Shown piece after piece: positions 24,847 to 32,335 of a stretch of DNA of 42,797 bases. A program made the translations under genes and the position numbers. The notes beneath the pieces are model-generated. The model searched no databases, was not told the DNA's origin, and saw only the letters and a list, made by a program, of their open reading frames with translations. Within the stretch, counting starts at the first letter, position 1, and every line of letters starts with the position of its first letter. The stretch is from Bacteroidales bacterium (GTDB lineage: Bacteria; Bacteroidota; Bacteroidia; Bacteroidales; Bacteroidaceae): contig SFID01000002.1 in NCBI GenBank assembly GCA_004555425.1, positions 1-42,797 of the forward strand. The letters run 5' to 3'.

Positions 24847-24965
24847 TTTTTTTTTGGCACCATAAATCAGAGATATTCTTATATTTTTGGCACCTAAGAA
24901 TGGTGTAAAATCAATTTTTTTGGCATCTAAGAAGGGAGTATAATTACATTTTTTGGCATCTATGA
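24847..24965. repeat. 33-bp tandem repeat, four copies
   Basis: TTTTTGGCA(C/T)C recurs with GGCA at 24856, 24889, 24922 and 24955, an exact 33-bp period. The rest of each unit (CTAAGAA, GGxGTA, TAAT) is partly conserved. It lies in the 1.2-kb gap between ileS and fluC, where no gene is supported. Confidence 0.75.
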
Positions 24966-25013
24966 AGCGCTCGTTTGTACTGCTTACGAAAAGTAGATGC
25001 AGAAAATAATTAT

Positions 25014-25114
25014 AGGTAGATTCTATATTAGTTTGCGATGGATTCGCGGCTATCGTGCCGTTGTTTTTTTGTTTTCCATGAAGGAGCGTAGCGGGCTACG
25101 TGACTTCATGAAAA
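25014..25114. repeat. Repeat mosaic with an imperfect hairpin
   Basis: 25014-25045 resembles the GGTTCTATAAATTAG element, and 25046-25071 matches the GGCTATCG/GTTGTTT repeat of 1087-1163. 25072-25092 and 25095-25114 form an imperfect 20-bp hairpin (TTTTC-ATGAAG-CGTAGC). The T-runs are wrongly placed for a terminator of fluC. Confidence 0.5.
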
Positions 25115-25223
25115 TCAAAAAATAGTTAGTAAGTCCTTGGAATTTCGTCAGTGAAAGTGCTGTAACCTTTACAAGAGTATACACGTTCTATACGTTTGTC
25201 GTAGAATAACTTATCAAGCATCA

Positions 25224-25589
25224 TTATTTGGCTATCTGGTAGCCCAATACCACAGCAATCAGACCTAGCGCCATGCTTCCCAGCGTGTACAACACAGCCG
25301 CGAGGAGCGCGCCCTCTCGGCTGAGGAGAAGGTTTTCGTTCATGAACGTGGAGAATGTTGTAAAGCCTCCGCAGAAGCCCGTCACCAGCACCAATTTTGC
25401 GGTAGGCGAGAGTTGTTCGTTCAGTGCCCATCCCGATAGTAATCCGATGAGGAAGCAGCCCAACACGTTGACAACCATGGTGCCCCAAGGAAGGCTGAGG
25501 GCCACAAAGGATTGTAGGGCTTTACTGACGAGGAAGCGTGCGCCACCTCCGAAGAAACTACCGATGCAGACGAGGAGAATCTCTTTCAT
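25224..25589 (-). CDS. crcB: Fluoride ion channel FluC/CrcB
   Basis: The 121-residue protein with four membrane helices matches the Fluc family, which exports toxic fluoride through the inner membrane as a dual-topology dimer. The family signatures are GGGARFLVS (13-21), PWGTMVVNVLGCFLIG (about 34-49) and TGFCGGFTTFSTFMNE (about 70-85), which includes the Phe-box and sodium-site residues. The frame is open from 25646, but the ATG at 25589 starts the first helix. A single copy is present, which fits the homodimeric type. The leader has no recognisable fluoride riboswitch. A TATCTTTG promoter element lies at 25644-25651. Confidence 0.93.
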   Translation of the reverse strand: MKEILLVCIGSFFGGGARFLVSKALQSFVALSLPWGTMVVNVLGCFLIGLLSGWALNEQLSPTAKLVLVTGFCGGFTTFSTFMNENLLLSREGALLAAVLYTLGSMALGLIAVVLGYQIAK

Positions 25590-25643
25590 GTGATAACTAT
25601 TACTATCTTTAACTATTACTATCTTACATTGTATCTCAAGCCG

Positions 25644-25651
25644 CAAAGATA
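25644..25651 (-). promoter_or_regulatory. -7 promoter element of crcB
   Basis: On the minus strand this reads TATCTTTG, a perfect TAnnTTTG match about 55 bp before the ATG. The leader contains a direct repeat of AACTATTACTATCTT. Confidence 0.5.
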
Positions 25652-25784
25652 CAAAACTAATTCTTTGTTATTGTAATAGGCAGTATTTCAAAGAAGAGGT
25701 GCCATTTCTTGACTACCTGTTTATCTAGGGAAAAGCCTCAAAATTCGTGCCCTCGTAATATAATACATAGCAGAGGCTCGCTTG

Positions 25785-25914
25785 TGCAAAACGCGTCTTT
25801 TAACATTTCCAGAACTGTTGTGATATGTTAAACGGATTTGGATTTCGCGAGAAAATGTTGTAACTTTGTATTGAAGAGGAGAGAACCCTGAGATGCGGGG
25901 TTTTCTCCTTTTTT
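25785..25914 (+). ncRNA. Candidate mini-transcript: promoter plus terminator hairpin (copy 1)
   Basis: TTTG (25837-25840) and TAACTTTG (25861-25868), 20 bp apart, form an excellent promoter. The predicted start near 25873 is followed at once by a hairpin (GGAGAgAACCC, 25878-25888, paired with 25898-25908) and TTTTTT (25909-25914). The RNA would be only about 40 nt. The same arrangement, including about 75 bp upstream of the -7 element, recurs at 42569-42703. No open frame fits inside. Confidence 0.6.
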
Positions 25915-25939
25915 AATTATCACAATATCAGTGAATTAT

Positions 25940-25977
25940 CTCTCAGAGATAAAAAATTTTCTCTCTGAGAGCGGATT
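25940..25977 (+). terminator. Second hairpin behind the mini-transcript
   Basis: CTCTCAGAGA (25940-25949) and its exact complement (25962-25971) enclose an A/T-rich loop and are followed by a T-run. It may be a back-up terminator. Confidence 0.5.
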
Positions 25978-26100
25978 TTTTCTTGGCGTTTGCGGATTTT
26001 CGTTTGCCGAAGTTGGTGAAAAAAATGGCGACCTAGAAAATTTTTTGAAGCTGGAATAATAAAAGATATTAAATTTTCTGGAGCGAAAAAAGTTGGAATT

Positions 26101-26753
26101 TAACATTTCGAGTAACAACTCAGGTCGTTGTAGATTGCGAGGCAACGTGTGGACCTTCGGTTTGCGGTATTTATTTTAACACGAATCTTACGAATCTTAC
26201 TAATTGAGCAGGGGTTAACCTCCAACTAGGAATCAATTCGATTCGTGTTTCTTTAACACGAATCTTTCGAATCTTACTAATTGAGCGGGGTAACGATCCG
26301 ACTAGAACCATGAAATGGTAACTATTCAGGTTGTTCTAGATTGCGAGGCAACGTGTGGACCTTCGGTTTGCGGTATTTATTTTAACACGAATCATACGAA
26401 TCTTACTAATTGCGCAGGGGTTAACCTTCAACAAGGAAACAATTCGATTCGTGTTTCTTTAACACGCCCACTTGGAGGTTCTACCCCGCGCGATTAGTAA
26501 AATTAGAAAGATTCGTGTTTAAAGAAACACGAATCGAATTGCCTTCTACTTGGAGGTTCTACCCCGCGCGATTAGTAAGATTCGAAAGATTCGTGTTTAA
26601 AGAAACACGAATCGAATTGCCTCCCACTTGGAGGTTTTACCCCGCGCGATTAGTAAGATTCGAAAGATTCGTGTTTAAAGAAACAACGCACACCGCAGTG
26701 CCACACGTTGACTTGCTATCTAGAGCAACCTGAGTAGTTACCATTTCGAGTAG
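26101..26753. repeat. Composite inverted and tandem repeat array
   Basis: Header H (GAAATGGTAACT, TCAGGTTG, TCTAGATTGCGAGG, CAACGTGTGG) occurs at 26101-26177 and 26311-26383, and inverted at 26681-26753. A 77-78 bp unit bounded by AACACGAATC and GATTCGTGTTT is forward at 26178-26254, 26255-about 26300 (truncated) and 26384-26460. It is inverted at 26467-26524 (partial), 26525-26602 and 26603-26680. The two halves form a large inverted repeat. No genuine gene is visible; the open frames here are made of repeat units. Confidence 0.85.
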
Positions 26754-26850
26754 CGTAAAAGTACCTCACCTTGCGCAAGGAGCGGTACATTGCATGCAAT
26801 GACGAGCCACCTGAGTAGCTACCATTTCAAGTAAGTATTCAGGTTGCTAA
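26754..26850. repeat. Family A repeat and extra header fragments
   Basis: 26751-26780 is a diverged family A copy (AAAGTACCTCACCTTGCGCAAGG). 26806-26850 holds two partial headers facing each other (CCTGAGTAGCTACCATTTC and AAGTATTCAGGTTGC), which form another hairpin. Confidence 0.6.
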
Positions 26851-26982
26851 TTTCTGGTCAAGGAGGCTGTTCGGCGCTTGAAGAAGGGGTTTTGTTGGAA
26901 CACCTATGTATTACACCTAAGCATTCGGCAGGCAAATCCGCAATCTATCCGTCACTTGATAGGCTATTTCGTGGAAAATACC

Positions 26983-26990
26983 TAACTTTG
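26983..26990 (+). promoter_or_regulatory. -7 promoter element of the clpC-like operon
   Basis: TAACTTTG is a perfect TAnnTTTG match 35 bp before the ATG at 27025. The -33 region is weak (TTTCG near 26967). Confidence 0.5.
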
Positions 26991-27024
26991 TGCGCGAAAA
27001 TTTGTATGGAATACTGACACAAAT

Positions 27025-29142
27025 ATGAATAGACATACTGACTATAACTTAGACAATACACAATCCACCCCGCTCAACCGATTCGGAATGGTGGATGATA
27101 CGCCCGATGCCTTCGGCGAGAACGAAGGCCCTAGCGGTGATAAGTCGCGCGCCAATAGCACCGAAGACACCAAGCAAAAGAAGGGCAAGGGCGATACACC
27201 TGTCATCAACACCTATGGTGTGGATATTACCAAGCGCGCCGAAGAAGGATTGCTGGATCCCGTTGTGGGCCGTGAAACAGAAATCATGCGTATTGCACAG
27301 ATTCTCTGTCGTCGTAAGAAGAACAATCCCGTGTTGATTGGTGAGCCAGGCGTGGGCAAGAGTGCCGTAGTTGAAGGATTAGCCACGCGCATCGTGCAGC
27401 GTGCAGTGCCGCATACGCTCATCGACAAGCGCATTATCTCCTTGGATATGTCGGCCCTGGTGGCTGGCACGCAGTATCGCGGACAGTTTGAGGAACGCCT
27501 TCGTCGGCTGATTCAGGAATTGCGCGAGCACAAGGAGTTCATCCTCTTTGTGGACGAGATTCATACAATCGTGGGCGCAGGTGGCGCACCTGGTTCGCTG
27601 GATGCCGCCAATATGCTGAAGCCCGCCCTGGCACGTGGCGAAGTGCAGTGTATCGGTGCAACTACGCAGGATGAATATCGCAAGAGCATCGAAAAAGACG
27701 GTGCGCTAGAGCGTCGCTTCCAGAAGATTCTGGTAGAGCCGACGTCGCCCGCCGAGACGCTGGAAATTTTGCACAAAGTGGTGGCCCGTTACGAGGAGCA
27801 CCACTCTGTGAAATACCAGCCTGAAGCCATTGAAGCCTGTGTGCGCCTGACCACCCAGTATATCACCAACCGCGCCTTGCCCGACAAGGCTCTTGATGCC
27901 CTTGACGAGGCTGGCAGCAGGAAGCGTCTGACCCATGTGTCCGTGCCTACCGATGTCAAGGAACTGGAGGCCGAAATCGCTATGCTCAAAGGGCATAAGG
28001 CAGAGGCCGCCAAGAAACAGGATTATGAACTGGCCGCCCGCTTGCGCGATAGTGTGGCACAGTTGCAAGAGCAGTTGGACAAGCGCAATCGCGAATGGAT
28101 AAATACGCTCAAGCACAACTGTCCCGAGGTGACCGAAGAGGACGTGGCCAACGTGGTCAGTATGATGAGCGGTGTGCCCGTCACCCGCGTGGCGCAAAGC
28201 GAGAACGAGCGTCTGCGCGGTATGGCAGCGGCATTGAAGTCGAAGGTGATAGCGCAGGACAAGGCAATAGACCAACTGACGCGTGCCATCACCCGCAACC
28301 GTGTGGGCCTAGGTGGCGGCGACCGTCCCATAGGCACGTTCATGTTCGTGGGTTCAACGGGTGTGGGTAAGACTCACCTGGTGCGCACCCTGGCCGAATG
28401 GATGTTTGGCAGTGCCGATGCCCTGATTCGCGTGGATATGAGCGAATACGGCGAGAAGCATACGACGAGCCGCCTCGTAGGTGCGCCTCCGGGCTATGTG
28501 GGTTACGATGAAGGAGGCCAACTTACCGAAAAAGTGCGCCGCCATCCCTACAGCGTCATTCTGCTCGATGAAATCGAAAAGGCCCATCCCGACGTGTTCA
28601 ATACCCTCTTGCAGGTGATGGACGAAGGTCGTATGACCGATGGCAACGGCACGACCGTAGATTTTCGCAACACCGTAATTATTATGACCTCCAACAGCGG
28701 GTCGCGACAGATAAGCGAGTTTGGCGCAGGCATTGGTTTCGGCACTTCCGCCGATTCGGCCAACGCACAGGCAGAGTCTATCGTGCGCAAGGCCCTGAGC
28801 CGTCAGTTTGCACCCGAGTTTTTGGGCCGACTGGACGATATTATTATGTTCCACACGCTTGACGAGAAAGATGCCTTGGAGATTGTGCGCCTCGAAGTAG
28901 GCAAACTGGCTGCCCGCCTCAAGGAGAATCGCCAGATAGAAATTCACCTGACAGACGCCGTCTATGATTTCTTGGTCAAGAAAGGCTTTGAACCCAAATC
29001 GGGCGCACGCTCAGTGAAGCGCGCCATCCGCGAGCACCTAGAAGATGCCCTCTGCGATATGCTGCTCGATAATCCCGAACGAAAGGGTAGGGTGGTATTC
29101 GACATGAAAGACGGAAAATTGGAAATTCAACCCGACAAATAA
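27025..29142 (+). CDS. clpC: ClpC-type AAA+ unfoldase lacking the N-terminal Clp domain
   Basis: This 705-residue Clp ATPase feeds unfolded proteins to ClpP in the cytoplasm. Two AAA+ modules are seen: Walker A GEPGVGKS at 106-113 with Walker B ILFVDE near 172, and GSTGVGKT near 443-450 with VILLDEIEKAHP after it. A UVR-like segment (KKQDYELAARLRD) near 329-341 marks the ClpC rather than the ClpA type. IGF near 570-572 is the likely ClpP-docking tripeptide. The usual 140-residue N-domain, which binds adaptors and substrates, is missing. In its place is a 60-residue, charged, probably disordered segment. The upstream DNA is repeat and promoter, so truncation by a wrong start is unlikely. It heads a tight plus-strand gene run; rfbC starts 10 bp later. 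Confidence 0.92.
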   Translation: MNRHTDYNLDNTQSTPLNRFGMVDDTPDAFGENEGPSGDKSRANSTEDTKQKKGKGDTPVINTYGVDITKRAEEGLLDPVVGRETEIMRIAQILCRRKKNNPVLIGEPGVGKSAVVEGLATRIVQRAVPHTLIDKRIISLDMSALVAGTQYRGQFEERLRRLIQELREHKEFILFVDEIHTIVGAGGAPGSLDAANMLKPALARGEVQCIGATTQDEYRKSIEKDGALERRFQKILVEPTSPAETLEILHKVVARYEEHHSVKYQPEAIEACVRLTTQYITNRALPDKALDALDEAGSRKRLTHVSVPTDVKELEAEIAMLKGHKAEAAKKQDYELAARLRDSVAQLQEQLDKRNREWINTLKHNCPEVTEEDVANVVSMMSGVPVTRVAQSENERLRGMAAALKSKVIAQDKAIDQLTRAITRNRVGLGGGDRPIGTFMFVGSTGVGKTHLVRTLAEWMFGSADALIRVDMSEYGEKHTTSRLVGAPPGYVGYDEGGQLTEKVRRHPYSVILLDEIEKAHPDVFNTLLQVMDEGRMTDGNGTTVDFRNTVIIMTSNSGSRQISEFGAGIGFGTSADSANAQAESIVRKALSRQFAPEFLGRLDDIIMFHTLDEKDALEIVRLEVGKLAARLKENRQIEIHLTDAVYDFLVKKGFEPKSGARSVKRAIREHLEDALCDMLLDNPERKGRVVFDMKDGKLEIQPDK

Positions 29143-29151
29143 TAAAAATAA

Positions 29152-29709
29152 ATGGAATACAAGCAACACGATATCCTGCCCGATGTGTGGGTGATGGAAC
29201 CTAAGAAATTTACCGACGACCGTGGTTATTTTATGGAGACCTGGCGCAAGGCCGACTTCGAGGCCCATTTGGGTTATGCCGTAGAATTTGTGCAGGAGAA
29301 TGAGTCGAAATCCACTTTCGGCGTTCTCCGTGGCCTCCACTATCAGAAGGGCGATGCTTCGCAGGCCAAATTGGTGCGTGCGCTGCGCGGACGTGTGGTG
29401 GATGTGGCCGTAGACCTTCGCCAAGACTCGCCCACGTTTGGCAAGTATGCCATGGTGGAACTCGATGCCGAGAAGGGAACGACTATGTTTGTGCCCCGCG
29501 GTTTTGCCCATGGTTTCATGGTGCTCTCCGACGAGGCTGTGTTCTGCTACAAAGTAGATAATCGCTATGCGCCCGAAGCCGAGTGCAGCATTGCCTACAA
29601 CGACCCCACTCTGGCCATACAGTGGCCCGATATTCCTGCCGACCAACTGGTGCTGAGCGAGAAAGACTTGCGCCGCGCTGTCAGTTTCTTGGACGCAGAG
29701 AAATTCTAA
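29152..29709 (+). CDS. rfbC: dTDP-4-dehydrorhamnose 3,5-epimerase
   Basis: RfbC (RmlC) performs the third step of dTDP-L-rhamnose synthesis, supplying rhamnose for surface polysaccharide. The 185-residue length is standard for this cupin dimer. The catalytic histidine is H63 in GVLRGLHYQ, with K73 nearby. PRGFAHGFMV (about 119-128) and YNDPTLAIQWP near 158-168 are family hallmarks. It starts 10 bp after the clpC-like gene and lepA follows 25 bp later, so it is in the same transcript. The other rhamnose genes (rfbA, rfbB, rfbD) are not in the window, which is unusual compared with typical rfb clusters but not rare in Bacteroidales. Confidence 0.96.
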   Translation: MEYKQHDILPDVWVMEPKKFTDDRGYFMETWRKADFEAHLGYAVEFVQENESKSTFGVLRGLHYQKGDASQAKLVRALRGRVVDVAVDLRQDSPTFGKYAMVELDAEKGTTMFVPRGFAHGFMVLSDEAVFCYKVDNRYAPEAECSIAYNDPTLAIQWPDIPADQLVLSEKDLRRAVSFLDAEKF

Positions 29710-29733
29710 ACCCTCAAACAGCTCCCCGCCTAC

Positions 29734-31515
29734 ATGAAACACATCAGAAATTTCTGCATCATCGCCCATATTGACCATGGCAAGAGTACGCTGGCCGACC
29801 GTTTGCTCGAACGCACACAAACCATTCGTGTGACCGAGGGACAGATGCTTGACGATATGGATCTGGAGCGCGAGCGCGGTATCACCATCAAGAGCCACGC
29901 CATCCAGATGGAGTACCAAATGGACGGCGAAACCTATGTGCTCAATCTCATTGACACTCCGGGACACGTGGACTTTGCCTACGAGGTGTCGCGCAGCATT
30001 GCCGCCTGTGAAGGTTGCCTCCTCGTGGTCGATTCCACCCAAGGTGTGCAGGCACAGACCATCTCCAACCTGTATATGGCCATCGAGCACAACCTGGAAA
30101 TCATCCCCGTGCTCAACAAATGCGATATGCCCAACTCCATGCCCGAAGAGGTAGAGGACGAAATCATAGAACTCCTCGGATGCAAGCGCGAAGAGATTAT
30201 TCGCGCTTCGGGCAAGACGGGCGAGGGAGTGGACGACATCCTGCGAGCCGTTGTGGAGCGCATACCTGCCCCCGAAGGCGATGAGAATGCGCCCCTACAA
30301 GCATTGATTTTCGACAGCGTGTTCAATTCCTTCCGCGGCATCATTGCTTATTTCAAGATTGTCAACGGCTCAATCAGCCAGGGCCAACAGGTACTCTTTG
30401 TCAATACGAAGAAGAAATATAGCGCAGACGAGGTGGGCGTGCTCAAGATGGAGCTCTCGCCGCGTCGCACCCTGCATTGCGGCGACGTTGGTTATATCGT
30501 TTCGGGCATCAAGACCGCTACGGAGGTGAAGGTGGGCGATACGATTACCGCCCTTGACAACCCTTGCGAAGAAGCCATTGCAGGTTTCGAGGAAGTGAAG
30601 CCCATGGTCTTCGCCGGCGTCTATCCCATCGAAACGGAGGACTTCGAGCAGTTGCGCACCTCGTTGGAGAAACTACAACTGAACGATGCCTCGCTGAGTT
30701 TCCAGCCCGAATCGTCTGTGGCCCTAGGCTTTGGATTCCGCTGCGGCTTCCTCGGACTGCTCCACATGGAAATTGTGCAGGAACGCCTCGACCGTGAGTT
30801 TAATATGAATGTCATCACGACCGTGCCCAACGTAAGCTACCACATCTTCGACAAACACGGCGAGATGCGCGAGGTACACAATCCGGCAGGCATGCCCGAC
30901 CAGACGGAAATTGAACATATCGAAGAACCCTATATCCGCGCCTCCATCATTACCCGTACAGATTATATCGGAAATATTATGACGTTGTGTCTGGGTAAGC
31001 GCGGCGAATTGGTGAAACAAGAATACGTGTCGGGCGACCGAGTAGAATTGTATTACGATATGCCACTGGCGGAAATCGTCATTGACTTCTACGACAAACT
31101 CAAGTCTATCTCGAAAGGATATGCCTCGTTCGATTATCATCCCATCGCTTTCCGTCCTTCGAAACTCGTGAAGCTTGACATCCTGCTCAACGGTGAGCCC
31201 GTGGATGCCTTGTCCACACTCACGCATGTGGACAACTCCGTATATTTCGGTCGCCGTATGTGCGAGAAACTCAAGGAACTGCTGCCCCGCCAGCAGTTTG
31301 ACATTGCCATTCAGGCCGCTATCGGTGCCAAGATTATTGCCCGCGAGACCGTAAAGCAGGTGCGCAAGGACGTGACGGCCAAGTGTTATGGCGGCGACGT
31401 GAGCCGTAAGCGCAAACTCCTTGAAAAACAGAAGCGAGGCAAGAAGCGCATGAAGGAAATCGGCAATGTGCAGGTTCCGCAGAAAGCATTCCTCGCCGTT
31501 CTTAAGTTGGATTAG
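29734..31515 (+). CDS. lepA: Elongation factor 4 (LepA)
   Basis: LepA is a ribosome-associated GTPase thought to help back-translocation or ribosome assembly under stress. The 593-residue length is normal. The G domain has the P-loop HIDHGKST at 12-19, ERERGITIKS at about 47-56, DTPGH near 78-82 and NKCD near 132-135. EF-2-like domains and the LepA-specific C-terminal domain (about 490-593) follow, the latter with the conserved CYGGDVSRKRKLLEKQKRGK stretch. It is preceded 25 bp upstream by rfbC and followed 58 bp later by the ftsE-like gene. Confidence 0.98.
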   Translation: MKHIRNFCIIAHIDHGKSTLADRLLERTQTIRVTEGQMLDDMDLERERGITIKSHAIQMEYQMDGETYVLNLIDTPGHVDFAYEVSRSIAACEGCLLVVDSTQGVQAQTISNLYMAIEHNLEIIPVLNKCDMPNSMPEEVEDEIIELLGCKREEIIRASGKTGEGVDDILRAVVERIPAPEGDENAPLQALIFDSVFNSFRGIIAYFKIVNGSISQGQQVLFVNTKKKYSADEVGVLKMELSPRRTLHCGDVGYIVSGIKTATEVKVGDTITALDNPCEEAIAGFEEVKPMVFAGVYPIETEDFEQLRTSLEKLQLNDASLSFQPESSVALGFGFRCGFLGLLHMEIVQERLDREFNMNVITTVPNVSYHIFDKHGEMREVHNPAGMPDQTEIEHIEEPYIRASIITRTDYIGNIMTLCLGKRGELVKQEYVSGDRVELYYDMPLAEIVIDFYDKLKSISKGYASFDYHPIAFRPSKLVKLDILLNGEPVDALSTLTHVDNSVYFGRRMCEKLKELLPRQQFDIAIQAAIGAKIIARETVKQVRKDVTAKCYGGDVSRKRKLLEKQKRGKKRMKEIGNVQVPQKAFLAVLKLD

Positions 31516-31573
31516 CCACTACGTTTGGAATCAGATACGAAACAGATTTGTCGAACCTACCTATACTTTTCCC

Positions 31574-32311
31574 ATGCTCATAGAATTATCAAATGCCATC
31601 GTTTCCCTGCCCGAGCGCGACCTGCTGACAGAGGTTAATATGCACGTCAGTCAGGGCGAGTTTGTATATATTATAGGTAAGGTGGGGTCGGGAAAGAGTT
31701 CTCTGCTCAAAACACTCTACGCAGAACTGCCCGCCGATGGCGATAAGGTTGAGGTGCTCTCGTGCGACTTGATTCGCTTGAAGCGCAAGCACATTCCCGC
31801 CCTCCGTCGCAGGATGGGCATCGTCTTTCAGGATTACCAGTTGCTGCGCGACCGTACTGTGGCCGACAACCTTGACTTTGTGCTGCGGGCAACGGGATGG
31901 AAGAAGCGTGCGGCCCGCGAGGAACGCATTCAGAAGGTACTGCAACAGGTGGGAATGGCCGACCGCTTGCAAGCCTATCCCCACGAGCTTTCGGGCGGCG
32001 AACAACAGCGAGTGGCCATTGCACGTGCACTCCTCAATGAACCCGAAATTATTTTGGCCGACGAGCCCACAGGTAACCTTGATCGCGAAACCAGCGACCA
32101 TATCATTGCCCTGTTGCGCTCGGTTTGCGACCAAGGCACCGCTGTGGTCGTTGTCACCCACAACCTCAGCATCCTTCAGTCGCACCCAGGCATCGTTTAT
32201 CTCTGCAAGGACGGCCGTGTTAGCGAAGTGACCGAGCAGTACAACAACCCCATCGTGCCGCTCAGTGATGACGTGGAACAGGAAGTTATCTCGATAGACG
32301 CGAAAGAATAA
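31574..32311 (+). CDS. ftsE: FtsE-like ABC transporter ATP-binding protein
   Basis: The 245-residue cytoplasmic ATPase has Walker A GKVGSGKS (35-42), Q-loop Q86 (VFQDYQLL), signature LSGGEQQR (139-146), Walker B IILADEPTGNLD (159-170) and the H-loop VVVVTHN. FtsE works with the membrane protein FtsX to activate cell-wall hydrolases at division. The NLDRETSDHI stretch and the length fit FtsE, but ftsX is not adjacent, so a LolD/MacB-like role is not excluded. The frame is open from 31466, inside lepA; the ATG at 31574 fits the family's usual N-terminus. TATACTTTTC directly before it resembles a -7 element. lysC begins 24 bp downstream. Confidence 0.85.
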   Translation: MLIELSNAIVSLPERDLLTEVNMHVSQGEFVYIIGKVGSGKSSLLKTLYAELPADGDKVEVLSCDLIRLKRKHIPALRRRMGIVFQDYQLLRDRTVADNLDFVLRATGWKKRAAREERIQKVLQQVGMADRLQAYPHELSGGEQQRVAIARALLNEPEIILADEPTGNLDRETSDHIIALLRSVCDQGTAVVVVTHNLSILQSHPGIVYLCKDGRVSEVTEQYNNPIVPLSDDVEQEVISIDAKE

Positions 32312-32335
32312 TACAAGCAAACAACCTAACTATAT

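Noticed and set aside
25590..25646. Fluoride riboswitch before crcB
   Set aside because: The predicted leader is under 60 nt, AT-rich and holds a direct repeat; the conserved riboswitch core is not present.
26315..26733. Short frames inside the repeat array
   Set aside because: The peptides are direct translations of the 78-bp units (repeating Phe-Lys-Glu-Thr blocks) and follow repeat periodicity, so they are not independent genes.
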